A program made the position numbers and the translations under genes. This document shows, piece after piece, positions 11,380-23,439 of a stretch of 64,000 bases of DNA. The notes beneath the pieces were generated by a model. That model had not been told where the DNA came from and searched no databases. It saw only the letters and a list, made by a program, of their open reading frames with translations. Source of the stretch: Sclerodactyla briareus (Eukaryota > Echinodermata > Holothuroidea > Dendrochirotida > Sclerodactylidae); assembly GCA_026419785.1 (NCBI GenBank), contig JAODTK010005586.1:91360-155359 (forward strand), given 5' to 3'. Position 1 is the stretch's first letter. Each line of letters starts with the position of its first letter.

Positions 11380-12895
11380 AAGTCAAAGGTCATTAGAGGT
11401 TAATATGTGTGAGATTGTTTTTTCTCTCCATTGGGTCTTTGTTGAATGTTAACCAAACTGAGTTCATAAGCCATGTTATTGATGCTAAGAAGGTTTGGCC
11501 ATATCAATGATCAAGTCAAAATGTCATTACGAGGGCAACAATAGGCCATTGTTGAAACAGCCTTTTTGGCCTGATGATCTTGATAACATAATTGTACATT
11601 TTGCATTAGTACATTTGTGTGGTTGAGTACGCACTATTGGTGCTCAAGTTTTACTCTGTTCGCCACCACAAGAATATTTTAAATTGTTTTCTAAATGTAT
11701 TTATGAAATTGTACCTGACAGGAATTAATTGAACTGATTAGATTTAGATCTTTAACTCACATCAGCTATGCTGGTTGAGCTAGTGGATATGCATGTCATT
11801 CAATCTATTCTATCCAGTGTGTCAACAATTGCCTTCTTTGCTCCCAAATGTTCACTCTCTGATGGACGTTGACCAAACTTGGACTAAATGTTAATTGACC
11901 TCGGGGTGACCTTTTAACACTCAAAGGACTTGGTCAAAGGTCGTTGAATGAGTCTAATGGGCCATTGTGTGGAGAACTGTGAAATGTATCTCCTCCAATA
12001 AAGTTGCCAAGTTGGATTTTCATAATGCTCACTCAGTGTCACTAGTGTAACTTCCAGGTTGTTCAGTTGAACAAAATGTTCATCAACTGCTGGGTGACCC
12101 TTGACCACTTGAAGGTCAAGGTCAGAGGTATTCAGGTAGAGGAGCCTAATGGGTCATTGAGTTTAAAACTGCCAATTGTATCTCCACCTGTTACAAAACC
12201 CTGTTTGGGATTTCCATGATGCTCACTCAGTGTCACTAGTGTAACTTCCAGGTTGTTCAGTTGAACAAAATGTTCATCAACTGCTGGGTGACCCTTGACC
12301 ACTTGAAGGTCAAGGTCAGAGGTATTCAGGTAGAGGAGCCTAATGGGTCATTGAGTTTAAGACTGGCCATTGTATCTCCTGTTACAAAACATGTGGATTT
12401 CCATGATGCTCACTCAATGTTTTGTCATAGACCAGTCATAGACTAGTAGTACCTTTGGTGTGTCCCAAAATTTCAGGTCAGAGGTCAATTAAAAGGGCAT
12501 TAGAAGCATTAGACTCCTTGGTGACCATCAACCACTTAAGGATTGCAGATCAAAGGGATTAATAGGGGCAATCATATAGTTAAATTCTGTTCAAAGTATG
12601 TGCAAATTACATCCATCACATAATTTTGTCTTTTTTGGATCACGATCGCGATGGTCCCCTTTCTGCGGAGTGTGGTTTGTGTGGACACAATTTTAAATGA
12701 CTATTGGTGCATCCTTCCTTGGTAAGGGCATGGTCAAAAGTAATGAAGGGGCATATTGGGCTTGGTGTGGAAAACTAACGGAAGTAATTCTTTCAAATCA
12801 AGTGGTTTTCACGAGGTTAGGTTATTATTCAGATGGAATAGTATTACCTTCAGCTGTTTGGGAATTTTCAGGCAAAGGTCAGTAAAGAAGGCCTA
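11380..12895 (+). repeat. Dispersed AGGTCA-type repeat field
   Basis: This continues the family before the SINE, with repeated 'GTTGACCAAACTTGGAC', 'TGACCxTTGACCACTTGAAGG' and 'GAGCCTAATGGGTCATTGAG' blocks. Open frames here (such as 11914-12108 and 12261-12446) lie within repeat units and are not genes. Confidence 0.6.
12024..12410 (+). repeat. Recent 194-bp tandem duplication
   Basis: Two units, 12024-12217 and 12218-12410, are nearly identical over the stretch from CTCACTCAGTGTCACTAG through GAGCCTAATGGGTCATTGAG, with ACTAGT at 12041 and 12235. Each contains a direct AGGTCAAGGTCA word. A third, broken start (GCTCACTCAATG) follows near 12409. The high identity contrasts with its diverged surroundings. 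Confidence 0.85.
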
Positions 12896-13825
12896 ATGTT
12901 AAAATTTTTTGCTGTATGATCCATAAATATATTACATTTTTGTCATGTTTTTCAGAATTGTTACATCATACTGTATTACTTCAAAATTACTCCCAACAAG
13001 AGCGGTTATGGACAAGAGACAACTACGACCTAGGGACTGTCATTGGGCTGTGTGATCGAATATAACATTAAATAGGGGAGCCGTTGGTAAACAATTTTGT
13101 GCAGGTGCTCAGATTTTTTTAGTCCAACACAGTACACCCAACTGCTCTGGGCACCACGCCAAAAATTGCCTCAATTTTGAAGCGGAGAGGACAGGGCATG
13201 GAAAATGTTTTAAATGATTGGAACATGCTACAGTAAAGATGTTAAATAACATTCATAGTTGCTTCAACTGCCCAGTGAATAGAGTCCTTTCATTCATGGA
13301 ATTGCCTACAATCACAGCATCATTTATAGACTAAATCGATAACGCTCAACTGTCAATCCCAAACCCCGATAAAATCAAGTGGTCGTTGAGGAGATGATCG
13401 AGCGGCGCTAGCACATACAAACTCGTGTGAGTGGCCGACCGAAAATGGTGGACTTGGGTATGTGCAGTATACACATCTGCGTAGTGCAGTGTGTGATGAC
13501 GTGTGTTGAGCCAGGAATGGGCTGTGATTGAAACCTGTGGGTGTTTGAAGGGCTGTGCCCTCACGTTCAATCCATCAATCGAGTAATCAATTTTAATAAA
13601 GTACTAAATTGATAAAATTCAAATTTTGTATTGTTTCTGGTAGGTGATAGTACAGTATGTATTACAGGGAGGGCTGCTGAACAGTATTTTCCGCACATTA
13701 CATGTAATAATCACATGACTAAGGCGGGACGGACTATATTAAAATTAGTAAGTGTGTGATCTAGACTCGCGTTCTAGAGTTGGAGCATGGTCTGAACAGG
13801 AAAAGAAGAACGAAACATGTTCCGT
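12896..13825. other. No gene recognised
   Basis: Unique-looking DNA; no supported exon or repeat. Confidence 0.4.
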
Positions 13826-13905
13826 TAATCGGATTGATATTCTTAAACGATTAATCATTGTGCAAATAATAATCGATTAATCTTTAGTTGAGCACCAGCC
13901 CCTAG
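13826..13905. mobile_element. hAT-like terminal fragment with AATCGATTAATC words
   Basis: ACGATTAATCATTG and AATCGATTAATCTTTAG precede GAGCACCAGCCCCTAG. Read on the minus strand this is CTAGGGGCTGGTGCTC followed by ATTAATCGATT words, a layout I associate with hAT non-autonomous elements. Only one end is evident. Confidence 0.4.
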
Positions 13906-14039
13906 TTGTGTAAAGGTGGTTGACATTTTGCAAAACGGAAACACACACACGTTCCCTGTAGATAAACATTTCTTTCAGTCACCGTCGCTGCAGGTGACTG
14001 CGTAATTAGATCCACTGGAAGGTCCAGGGTACCATGGTG

Positions 14040-14392
14040 TAACGGGGTGGGTAGGTACTTAGTTGTCCCGAAAATGTGGAGGTCATTTCAAGGTCATGGA
14101 GGTCAAATTTGCGATTTTCCAACTGTCAGATTGAAGTGAAATTGGTGGATGGGAGATACATTTGTTCCGACACAAAAGTAAACGCATTTCAAGGCATCGT
14201 GGGTCAATTTGCATCATTTATGTGACTGTTCGTCAACTTCCATGGATTACAAACAAAAAAACTTAGGGATGAAGGCTATCTTGGTTGCTGACGAAATGGA
14301 GGTCTTTATGGGATGTTAGACATGTCTTCCCAATGATTGCACAAGAGCGGGGATATACACGTGGGTGGTTTACCACCTGCACGTGTTCCTGG
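14040..14392 (+). mobile_element. Helitron-like fragment with intact 3' hairpin
   Basis: The terminus from 14347 reads GCGGGGATATACACGTGG, then GGTGG-TTTA-CCACC as hairpin core within CACGTG arms, then TTCCTGG, giving a CTGG end that fits the Helitron CTRR rule. The interior has the 'AGGTCATTTCAAGGTCATGG' and 'GGTCAAATTTGC' blocks shared with the copy at 49.3-49.8 kb. The 5' limit is uncertain and no Rep/helicase is encoded. Confidence 0.6.
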
Positions 14393-14509
14393 ATTGTATT
14401 TGTGTGCTCCCAATAGCGCCCCCTTTAAAAAATTGCAATTGCCTGCAAATCTAGTGAGATATGTATGATAAGAGAAACACTCTTGGGCAGGCGAATAGCA
14501 TCTCGTAAT

Positions 14510-14901
14510 CGTGCTGGAGTTGATCCTCTCAATCCAGTCTTAGTTCATTGGCTTAGAGTCCGGTCCCAGTGTCCAAGTCCGAGTCCCGAATCCTTATGCA
14601 AATTTGACCTGTCCTATTAGGTACACTTTAAGGTACAACTCAGGCAACTGCTGTAGTGCTTGCTACTGGCAATGTTGTGAAATGCAGTGGCTACTAATTA
14701 CAAGTAATTTCGTGTAATGACATACAATTACGAAGACTAAATAGATGACGTGGCAGGTCCTACAGTCCTCATACTGGGCCAAATATCAATGTCTAGGCCT
14801 ACTGATTTTAACCCCTGTAGATAGCTTCGAGCCCTGATTCCTGAAAATGGGGACCTCAAGTCCGAGTCACGACTCGAGTCCGACTTGAGTCCTCCAGCAC
14901 G
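14510..14901. mobile_element. Non-autonomous DNA element rich in GAGTCC words
   Basis: Inverted ends CGTGCTGGAG (14510) and CTCCAGCACG (14892-14901) enclose about 390 bp. Near both ends are iterated GAGTCC/AAGTCCGAGTC words, for example GTCCAAGTCCGAGTCCC on the left and CTCAAGTCCGAGTCACGACT on the right. This is typical of a hAT-like MITE. Target-site duplications are not clear. Confidence 0.55.
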
Positions 14902-14904
14902 CTA

Positions 14905-15995
14905 TGTATTCCCGTCAGATTTTCAGACCTTATTTGCCAACAAGCGAATACTCTCCTTCACCTCCAAGAAGGATGATGAGGATGAAGATTAAATTTATAT
15001 TTTTGACAGAAGCAAGCCATTCTTGGAATCCAGGCAAGACTATTGGTCAAGAACTCATCATATCTTTAAATGTGTGGTTCGAGTCTGCTGCACTATTAAG
15101 TAAATTGTAGATTGATTTTACATAAATTATATATCATACTTTCAGTTTGCACTGTGCACCATCACTTCCATGCCGTTCTGAAATGTCATTCTTGCCACCG
15201 CTTTGACATAGTTGCTTTTGTTTACCTTCGTTTGTTATGTTTTATATGTTTGTGTTATATTGCCATGGGTGATATCAACCATGCTGCCATGACAGCGCAG
15301 TCTGTCCACGGCAAGTATCCTACTCAGAAGCGATACAAAATCAATATCTCACCAGTGCTATTTTGGGAATCTGGGCAAGCGTGTAGATGGGCGACTCTTG
15401 ATCCATGCAGGGCGCGTTATCTCTCCGCATCCCCCTGTTGATTTTGACGTAAAATCGTCTCCAGGTGAAATCAGAGAACTGCTGTGCTGATAATTTGGCT
15501 CTTATCGAATTGGAAATCTTTGATTGTGCATGGATGGCCTCAAGGCCCTGAGAGAGGTCTGTTCAGGCATATGACATCTTTAGGTTGCATGAGATGAATA
15601 AATAACATCTCATCTCCGTATTAAAATGAATTAGGGTGAAATTTAAATGTGGATGTTCTCAGTTCCATCTGAATTTCGAGGTGTATAATGTTACTCCTCC
15701 TCTAGTCTGGGTGTATTTTATGATGCTGCCGCATTCTTTTGTCTGTCTGTCTGTTGATTGTTGAAACTTGGTCACATGATGACTAAGTGAGGGTCATCCT
15801 CTAGTGTCAAGAAATCAGAGTTGTTTGATTAAATCACATCGGTTGAAAATCAGGTTTCCATTCATATTACAATCATTTAAATTTAATATTTTTGAGTAAA
15901 AATCAACTGATTCAATGCACTGTATTCGATTTTCAGCAGAAAATGTATGATTGTAACCAAACTGACTATTGGAATCTAAACCGTTACCCCCACTC
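14905..15995. other. No gene recognised
   Basis: Short frames (for example 15112-15441) lack recognisable domains or good splice sites. A TCTGTCTGTCTG run lies at about 15740. Confidence 0.4.
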
Positions 15996-16009
15996 CCATC
16001 CCCTCTGAA

Positions 16010-16335
16010 AGGTTGGATGATCAGTGAACGTAAGGACCGGACCACTTTCCTTGGAACCTGGAGTATTGAAGTTCAAGTTCAACGTGACTGCCCTTGAGCC
16101 TACTGACGAGACTTATTGTTATTGCAAACACTCCTCGTAACCCTAAACTCCCAGTATGTCCGTGCTTACAAGTGAACCTCAAAGACCAAGACCTCTCTAC
16201 CATCGCCCTGCAGTACGCACCTCGAGAAAAAAAACATTCATGTAACGGACTGGGAATTCGAACTCTAAATGTTTGCTTGCAAATCGTCATTGATGCCACT
16301 CTGCTATTCTTCGGCCTCTGGTGCCCAGGTGACTG
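16010..16335 (-). mobile_element. Probable tRNA-derived SINE (second family)
   Basis: On the minus strand, AGCAGAGTGGCATCAATGAC gives an A-box-like stretch and GAGTTCGAATTCCC a good B box (GGTTCGANTCC type), about 40 bp apart, in tRNA order. A T-rich stretch and a roughly 200-bp body follow, containing GCAATAACAATAAG. No second copy of this family is in the window, so the family status is inferred from the tRNA-like head. Confidence 0.55.
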
Positions 16336-16339
16336 TAGA

Positions 16340-17215
16340 TTGTGGTAGGTGGGGTACTCCTATTTGAACTTTGACCCATAGACAAGAAGGTGAAAGGTAT
16401 TTTATGTAACAGTGTACATTAGAATAAAATAGAACTGGTCTATATGGCTGGTATATTATAGGGAGATTCAAGTAGGTTTTCTGTGTATAGTGGGACCTGG
16501 TTCTAGAATCAAAGTTACTGTAAGCATTGTGCCCATTGCTTGTCTTGTTGATTTATACATTTAGGCAAACAAAGTTTGTATTTCTAAATACAATGAGGTC
16601 CTTTCAATGCAGATATTGTGTGAAATCAAAGATCAAACATAATTGGGTCTACATAGAGTGTGTCAGTGTACATGCTCCCGAACATTCCTTAAGGGAATTT
16701 TGAAGCCATTCTTGACACTGTGGCTTGGTTTCTTGTTGATAATGCAGATTGGTAATATGAGTATTAGTGCTTGTGGGTGAAGAAAACTAACTGCGAAACC
16801 CTGTTTTTTCTTAATAAAAAAACATCAACAAGGTCATCCAATGTCACAACTAGCCATTTTGTTCGGCTTTACAAAATATCCGTGATCATCCATCCATGAA
16901 AGTGGTCTGTATTATCTTTGACTTTAGATACCATATGGCATGTCAAGAGTTTGCATACAAAATTTTAGCTCTTGGGGTTAATTTGGGCAGCATTTTGAAC
17001 ATCAAGCCATTGTCAATTGTTTCTAACGGGTGTACTGGTATTCAATTCAGACTGTTCTTGGGGGTAACGACTGACCACTCAATATTCAGCCTGACTGATC
17101 ACGTACAACATCTGCCTGACTCAGTATTGTGCATATGGGTAACGAGGACTCTTTAAGTATAATAGAAGTTTGATTTTAATTTTTTTCCTTATTATTATTC
17201 CCCCCTTTTTTTGTT
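16340..17215. other. No gene recognised
   Basis: Unique-looking DNA; a T-rich stretch near 17180 abuts the tail of the SINE that follows on the minus strand. Confidence 0.4.
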
Positions 17216-17216
17216 A

Positions 17217-17500
17217 TGGTATACTTGCCAAGAAGAGGTTCAATCCTATTCAAAGCCAGTCAAGGGTGCAAGAACTGGATACTGCACCTGATTGTCAGCT
17301 GCGAATCCTCCCAGGTACACGGAATAACTTGTGAATTGCCTACCCCTGGTTTTGTCCCTCGCCAACTCTTGTGCTGACGTCGCCAGCGAGAAGGCAGCAG
17401 GTTCCATTTTTCAAAGTCGTTGGTATGAAACCCGACCAGGATCAACCAGGTCCCCGGGTTAGCGATGCCCTACCATGTGCCAACCCTCGTTGGTTAACCT
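17217..17500 (-). mobile_element. tRNA-derived SINE, copy 2 (same family as 10991-11375)
   Basis: Read on the minus strand, GGTTGGCACATGGTAGGGC corresponds to the A-box region and GTTGATCCTGGTCGGGT to the B-box region. The body then matches copy 1 in order: AAATGGAACCTG, GAGGGACAAA, GGATTCGCAGCTGACAAT, GTGCAGTATCCAG, TTGCACCCTTG, GAATAGGATTGA and GGCAAGTATACC, ending beside an A-rich tail that appears as T-rich sequence at 17180-17216. It lacks part of the middle relative to copy 1. Confidence 0.8.
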
Positions 17501-17504
17501 ACAC

Positions 17505-20400
17505 TCTAAATGCGTTCACTCCATGCATTGGAGTGACACACCTGTGCTGTTTTACTGATCTTCCATCAAACTTTGCTCGTGCAACATCAGGACATGTTAA
17601 AAGTATTCATGCCTTGACATAACGACTGATAAGTTTAACATTTTGCTTGACTCCTGCATCCCTGAAAGTTCATCAGATGTTGATAAAAGAAAAGATTTCA
17701 TGGCAAACAAATTGAAATGTTTCAAATCACACCTGACTGACTGTAGAATTGATAGGTGAAGCAGCTACTGTGCCACTGGTACTCTTGTTTGATTTGATTA
17801 CAGCGCACTGAGCGGTTTTGTAAACACTTAGGGGAAAGCTAGGCCAGCAGTCCACAGATAAACTGATTTTTCTCGCACTTCAGGAAGATGTTTTGCAGGC
17901 TGTTATTCAGCGAATATTGCAGCAGCATGTGTCTCAGGGGGCCCATAAATTGTACTTCTTTGCCATAGGGAGGGTTAGGCAAGAATGAGTAATGAGGGTG
18001 ACTTCTCTTGGGTTCCGACCTCAACCCCCACCCCCCCTCCCCCTTCCCCCCCACAATCTCTCGGTACGGCGCCTGGCTCCCACTAGTCGTCTGGGTAATC
18101 ACCTATGATGTATCCATCGCAAACTCTCTCTGTGTGTTAATACTGTATCTGGGAAGAATACTTTATCATTCCCAATTCCCACCCATCACTGTTCTATAAA
18201 CACTACATACATCATATCCGTACGTACATTGTGCTGCAATATTCACATAGCAATATCTCATTGTGAGTTCAATTTAAGGTGACCATACATCCCTGATTTT
18301 GAGGACAGTAGCTAATTACACTGTGTGCCATTTCCTAAAAAGAAATGTCCCTGAAAATTGCAGTATTCTTTGAAATGTTCAGGATTAGAAAATATATATA
18401 TTCCACATTATTATATGCTCAGATCCATTGACGAGTATGTACTGAAGAAAATACACCCTTTAGCGAAGTACATTGGAACTCCATAGAGGCATTATAGTAT
18501 TACAACAGTTTCAATCTCATCCAAGCGCACCCCAAGTGATTTGTCTTGTGGGCGGTGTTTGAGGTTTTGGAGACCCCAGGTAAGTCGCCCTCCATAATTT
18601 GGGCTTCATCATCAACCCTCGCCTATTGACAATAAGTACAATTTATATTTCATTTTGTAGGGGGGCGGTCTTCTGAACCCCCCCCCCTTGCTGACCCCCC
18701 CCCCCCATTGATCTCATTCTATTGTAATATTAACATTTAAACAGACAATATCATGTCACAACATACACCTCAGACAGCAAATATTGTATGCTTCTTTTTG
18801 TATTTCACATCTAAGCAGTAAACACCTTGAACATTTTCTGAGGGTCACACAAGTTGCCCTTAGACTAAAGGCTCTCCCCTTCAACAGTCATCAATGATGG
18901 TTTTTTTTTTTTTTTCCGCCATGAAGGATGGTCACCCTTCGTTTAATTTAAAGCGTTATTTCTTTAATTTTTTTTTTTTTCTCATTACCTTCTCATCAAT
19001 TTTCAAAGGGACATTTTTGTATTTTAAAATATAAATTAGGAAACACCCATCTCCTTTCGATTTCATCAACTCTAGTCGTCAGCAGTCGCTCCTGCTGCAG
19101 TGCACATACTGGCGACACCTTGAATTTTAATGGTCACAAATTTCATATCTCATGCGAGCTGCCATTATGTAGTTAAAGGCTTGTACAATGTTCTCGTTTT
19201 GCTCTGCACTGATCCCTAGAAATGCTAGCCTTCATATACAATCCTTTTGGCTTGCTCAGTAATTGCTAATCGCTGTTTTCCATTGTTCACACTTCCATTC
19301 TGATTTCCAATAAAGCCAGTACCACTGACTCTGGTTCTCTGTTAATCAACCACCCTCTTATAAGTTGAATCGTAGAGCTCTATGGCTTCTATACTACACT
19401 GTCCCAGGGGCGATATTTCGGAAGAACTTTGGGTTTGTTTATCCGCTCATGCTCTGGCGCTCCGACGCTGCACAGCAACTTCGTTATCATAATCATATCC
19501 ACATGCCCATGCACCAGGTTAATGCATCCGTCGTGGGGATAACTTGGGGATTGGTAAATTTATTTGGATTTTGAATCATATGACTCGTGGTTGAAGCGCG
19601 TTAGTACTGGAAAATCACTCTCCAATCTTCCTTGGTGTATGGTTTTATGCTCGTTTACTCAGAACACAATACATTATTTGTGCATCTTATGAAAAGGAGA
19701 AGAGTTTGAGTCTGTATTGAGTTAGAAGGCCTAATATTATAAATCTGTAATGGAGAATTGTTTCTTGAGGAAAAATGCTCATGAAGATGGAAGGATTTGT
19801 TTTCATCACACTCGTCGTCAGCGGTATACAGTACCGACCTGCAGCAGTTCAGTACCACCTTCAAATGAGTGGGGAAAAACAATGCAGCCTGAAAATCCTT
19901 CAATCCTTCTATCCACCAGAATGGCAAATTCTGATTTGGGAGGGGGGGGGGGGTCGGAGTGGAGTTGTGTTGTGAACACTGCACTCAGTGTGTTATATGT
20001 CCTCTATGGACTATTAGACAAGTATAGAACTCACACACACTTGGAATCCTTATGTATGTTCAGGTTGACCATTTTATTGTGGTCTGTCATCACTCTATTA
20101 TCTGTCTGTCCTGTCCCTCCTTCATCTTCTACTGCAAGAAACCTATGTAGTAAGGTTGGTGATGTAATGTGTGTGTGTGACGCTGCTTGGGGACACTGTA
20201 ACTCAGGAATTGAAAAAGTTGAAAACAGGACTGCACTTGTAAGGTCTGCCATGGGCATGGATGGAAGGTGTGGTGCTTCTAGATATTTTTTGTGCCGATT
20301 TCATATATCATGAGTGGGCTCAGAAAGAAAAAAAAAATAGCAATCTCTCGGCACCGCTGGTTTGATTTGTCAAACTTGTTTTGGGGTACATTAGTGGAGT
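17505..20400. other. No gene recognised; several homopolymer runs
   Basis: Poly-C at about 18679-18707, poly-T at 18901-18916 and 18968-18981, and poly-G at about 19940-19953. The frames at 19750-20313 cross the poly-G run and resemble nothing known. Confidence 0.45.
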
Positions 20401-20404
20401 TGCT

Positions 20405-21545
20405 AACTTAGCAAATCTAGGTATGTAGTTTGAACTGATTGTTTTGTTTGTGATGTAACTGGACTTGATTGATTGTAGATGCAGTGGTGGTAACTGGTCA
20501 TAATAATCGATTGTAGTAGCGGCCGTGATGTACTGGACTGATTGATTGTAGTGGTGCAGTGATTGTACTGGACTGATGATGGCAGTGGTGCCTGGGACTG
20601 ATAGTGTCGTGGTGCAGGGATGTACTCGACTGATTGATTGTAGTGGTGCAGGTGATTGTACTGGCTGATGGTTGTAGTGGTGCAGTGATGTACTGGAGCT
20701 GATGGATTGTAGTGGTACAGTGATGTACTGGAATGATTGAGTGTAGTGTCTGCAGTGATGACTAAATGGTCGGATTTGTAGTGGTTTTCGCCTTGATGTA
20801 CTCCACTGATGATTGTTGTGGTGCAGTAAGTACTCGATGATCGATCGTAGTGGTGCAGTGATGTACTACTCTCGACTGATATGATTGTAGTGGCCTGCAG
20901 TGATGGTATCAACTGATTGATGATTGAAGTGGTGTACTGGACTGTTTGATTGTTGTGGTGCAGTGGTGGGTACTAGACTAATTGATTGTAGTGGTGCAAT
21001 GATGTATGGACTGTTGATTATAGTGGTTCAGGCGATGTACGGACTGATTTATTGTTGGGTTCAGTAATGTACTCGAATGGTTGATTGTAGTGATGCAGTG
21101 GTGTACTGGTCTAATTGATTGTAATGGTGCAGTGATGTTACTGTAACTCGCTGTTGATTAGTGTTGCAGTGATCTACTTGCCTGATTGATTGTAGGGTGG
21201 TGTCAGTGAGTATGGGCTATTGATTGTGTGGTGCATTAATGTGCTTGATGGTTTGATTTGTAGTATGCAGTGTTACTGGTCTAATTGATTGTAGTGGTGC
21301 AGTGAATATTGGACTGATTGATTGTAGTGGTGTAGTGATGTACTGGACTGACTGATTGCAGTGGTGTACTGGACGATGATTGGTAAGTGGTGCAGTGATC
21401 ATGAGTTATGTACTTACTGATTGATTGTAGTGGTGCAGTGCCTGTACTGGACTGATTGATTATAGTTGTCACTGTGTATGGACTGAATTGATTTTTGGTG
21501 GGTTGCGAGTGTGTACTGGACTTGTATTTATTGTTTGTGGTGTAG
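20405..21545 (+). repeat. Minisatellite, 34-35-bp unit, roughly 30 copies
   Basis: The unit is approximately GATTGATTGTAGTGG + TGCAGTGATGTACTGGACT. AGTGGTGCA words at 20642, 20676 and 20711 fix the period at 34-35 bp. Almost every unit carries a one- or two-base insertion or deletion. The minus-strand frames are Thr/His/Tyr/Ser-rich translations of the repeat, not genes. Confidence 0.9.
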
Positions 21546-21623
21546 ACATCAGTGATGTGATGGAAGGCTTGCTTCTGGTGGTTCCTGGTTAAAGTCCTGA
21601 GTGATTTACTAGCTGGGCTTTTT

Positions 21624-22345
21624 GTCTCGCCTGAATGAAATTCAGGATTAGACTAGTGGTCACTATGGCGTGTTGTGTGTGGGCTGTGTGTGGTGTGTAT
21701 GTCACACGTTCTTGTGGATGTGGTCTCCCATGGTTCCCGAGAAATTAAAAGTGAGTCGGGTCACTAGAGGTCATTTAATGTGTCTAATTGCATATTTTAT
21801 GCAATTTTTGAAAGTTTGTTGGACTTCCACAGAAATTGGTAGATGTGATCCACCTTTGACTCCATATCATTGTGAAGGTACAGCTGGGGTCAGTAGAGGT
21901 CATTGTATGTGCCTAATTTGCATAATATATTCCAATTTCCACTTGTTAAGAATTTCGCCAAACTCAGTAGGTATGGTCCGTTAACATTTTCGGATCTGAT
22001 GTTTTTGATGTTCAGAAATGTGAATTCCAGAATTCCATCATATAATACCTTCTGTCAGAATAAAGCACTGAGGAACGAGTAAACCATAGCTCCTGTGACA
22101 ATTTCACTGCTGTTATAAGTCATCGTATGTGCCTAGTTTGCATATTTTTATTTCCAGATTTTCCAACTTGGGTAAGAATTTCGCCAAACTCAGTAGGTAT
22201 GGTCCGTTACCATTTCTGAATCTGATGTGTTTGATGTTTCCTGAATTTGATTGAAGTCCATCATATAATTAGCTTCTGTTAGAATAAGCACTGAGGAACG
22301 AGTAAACCATAGCTCCTGTGACCATCGTGCTGTTATAAGCTGCAC
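21624..22345 (+). mobile_element. Helitron-like 5' end with 226-bp tandem units
   Basis: At 21624 the sequence GTCTCGCCTGAATG pairs with ATTCAGGATTAGAC to form a hairpin, followed by TAGTGGTCACTATGG. The same hairpin start recurs at 44749 and 47525. Downstream, two diverged units (AAGAATTTCGCCAAACTCAG near 21948 and 22174, 226 bp apart) share GAGGAACGAGTAAACCATAG, and a third, weaker unit starts near 21740. No 3' hairpin follows, so the copy is truncated or its end was lost. Confidence 0.5.
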
Positions 22346-22349
22346 ACAA

Positions 22350-23277
22350 GCAACCCTCTCTTACCCAACCAATTTGATTAGGTTGATTAGCCTTCAAAAA
22401 GCTGTAACCTTTTTCTTTTCCCTCTTTTCATTTCCTCTCTTCATCCTGGGGACGGGGACAAATGTGAGGTTTCCTAATCTATATTGGGACAAATCCTTGA
22501 CTGCTTTGCTTGGGGATAGTTGTGTGGTGTTGGGGAGCAAGGGAGGTGTTTTTTAGCGCTAGCAGGGGGGGGGGGTGGCAGGTCCTGGGCTGCTTGGAAA
22601 ATTAAAGGCAACGAAAAATGAAAGAAATGATTTAAAAGGCAAAGAAGCCCTGGCTGCTGAGGGGATTTAGAACATTTCAAGTTGGATTTTGGGTCAAAGA
22701 AGTATTTTACTGTGGCGATAAAACTTTCCTCAAATTTGGGTATTTATGGAGAGAAGAGTGGGGGGGGGCATGGAGAAGAAAAAAACAATTAAGGTTCTTT
22801 TGTAATAAGAGTCAAACTTATTGGTCAGTTATTTTAGAAATTTGTATGTGTTAAATGTGAAAATATGTGAGGTTAGTGTTTGACATGCCGATAGTCCCCT
22901 GCAGAACTATTTTGGTTTGTAATACGTGGTTTATGTGAGTGGATAAAAGAAACCACCGATTGCGCAACCAGGCGTGATACTTTTTGGCAATGGCCTTGTT
23001 ATTATTTCTGCTTTCACAAGCATGTTGATGTAATTGATGGTTCCCAGAGAAAAGTAACCCCTGCCTTAATGGCATTAAGGTGTATGTTTTGGATTCATCC
23101 CCCAATCTGAGAGTATAAAAGTGGGATGTTTGAAGTCCCACATGTATTCCAGTTTGTCAAGAGTGTCTTCGAAGCCCATTGATCTGGTGACAGATTTCCG
23201 TCAAACTAGTGCAGGAGAATAGAGGACATACAGTATCATAACACTAATATTCTGTTCTTTGGTGTCTTTTCTGGTAG
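22350..23277. other. No gene recognised; weak TATA-like word
   Basis: Poly-G at about 22565-22575 and 22751-22757. TATAAAAG near 23112 lies about 165 bp before the candidate exon and could belong to a promoter or be chance. Confidence 0.3.
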
Positions 23278-23439
23278 ATAGGATGAGCGGGGACATCAGT
23301 CAAAGCCCCCACACCAGAAGACAGCGGATGTCCAGCTCAGAGACTCGGAACAGACCGACCGTGTCCTCGATTCCTGGGCTCACTGTCAAGGCCGTCCAGA
23401 TGGAGCAGCTTCGCTGCTACACATGCGTTGAGTTCTTTG
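23278..23439 (+). CDS. Candidate first coding exon of an unknown host gene
   Basis: A 162-bp segment is bounded by a good acceptor (pyrimidine-rich TTTTCTGGTAG ending at 23277) and a strong donor (TTTG|GTAAGTCTTTC at 23440). An ATG at 23283 opens 52 codons starting MSGDISQSP, with a Ser/Arg-rich first half and a second half containing PGLTVKAV and RCYTCVEFF; the frame leaves in phase 1 at the donor. Codon choice is balanced, unlike the surrounding random frames. I do not recognise the protein. No following exon is evident before the transposons at 24.0 and 24.6 kb, so the intron would be long. The main alternative is chance splice sites around an open stretch. Confidence 0.45.

Noticed and set aside
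15112-15441. 109-codon plus-strand frame rich in Cys, His and Leu
   Set aside because: No domain, no good splice sites, and the Cys/His spacing fits no zinc finger.
20403-20912. 169-codon minus-strand frame rich in Thr, His, Tyr and Ser
   Set aside because: It lies wholly in the 34-bp minisatellite and changes frame with each indel.
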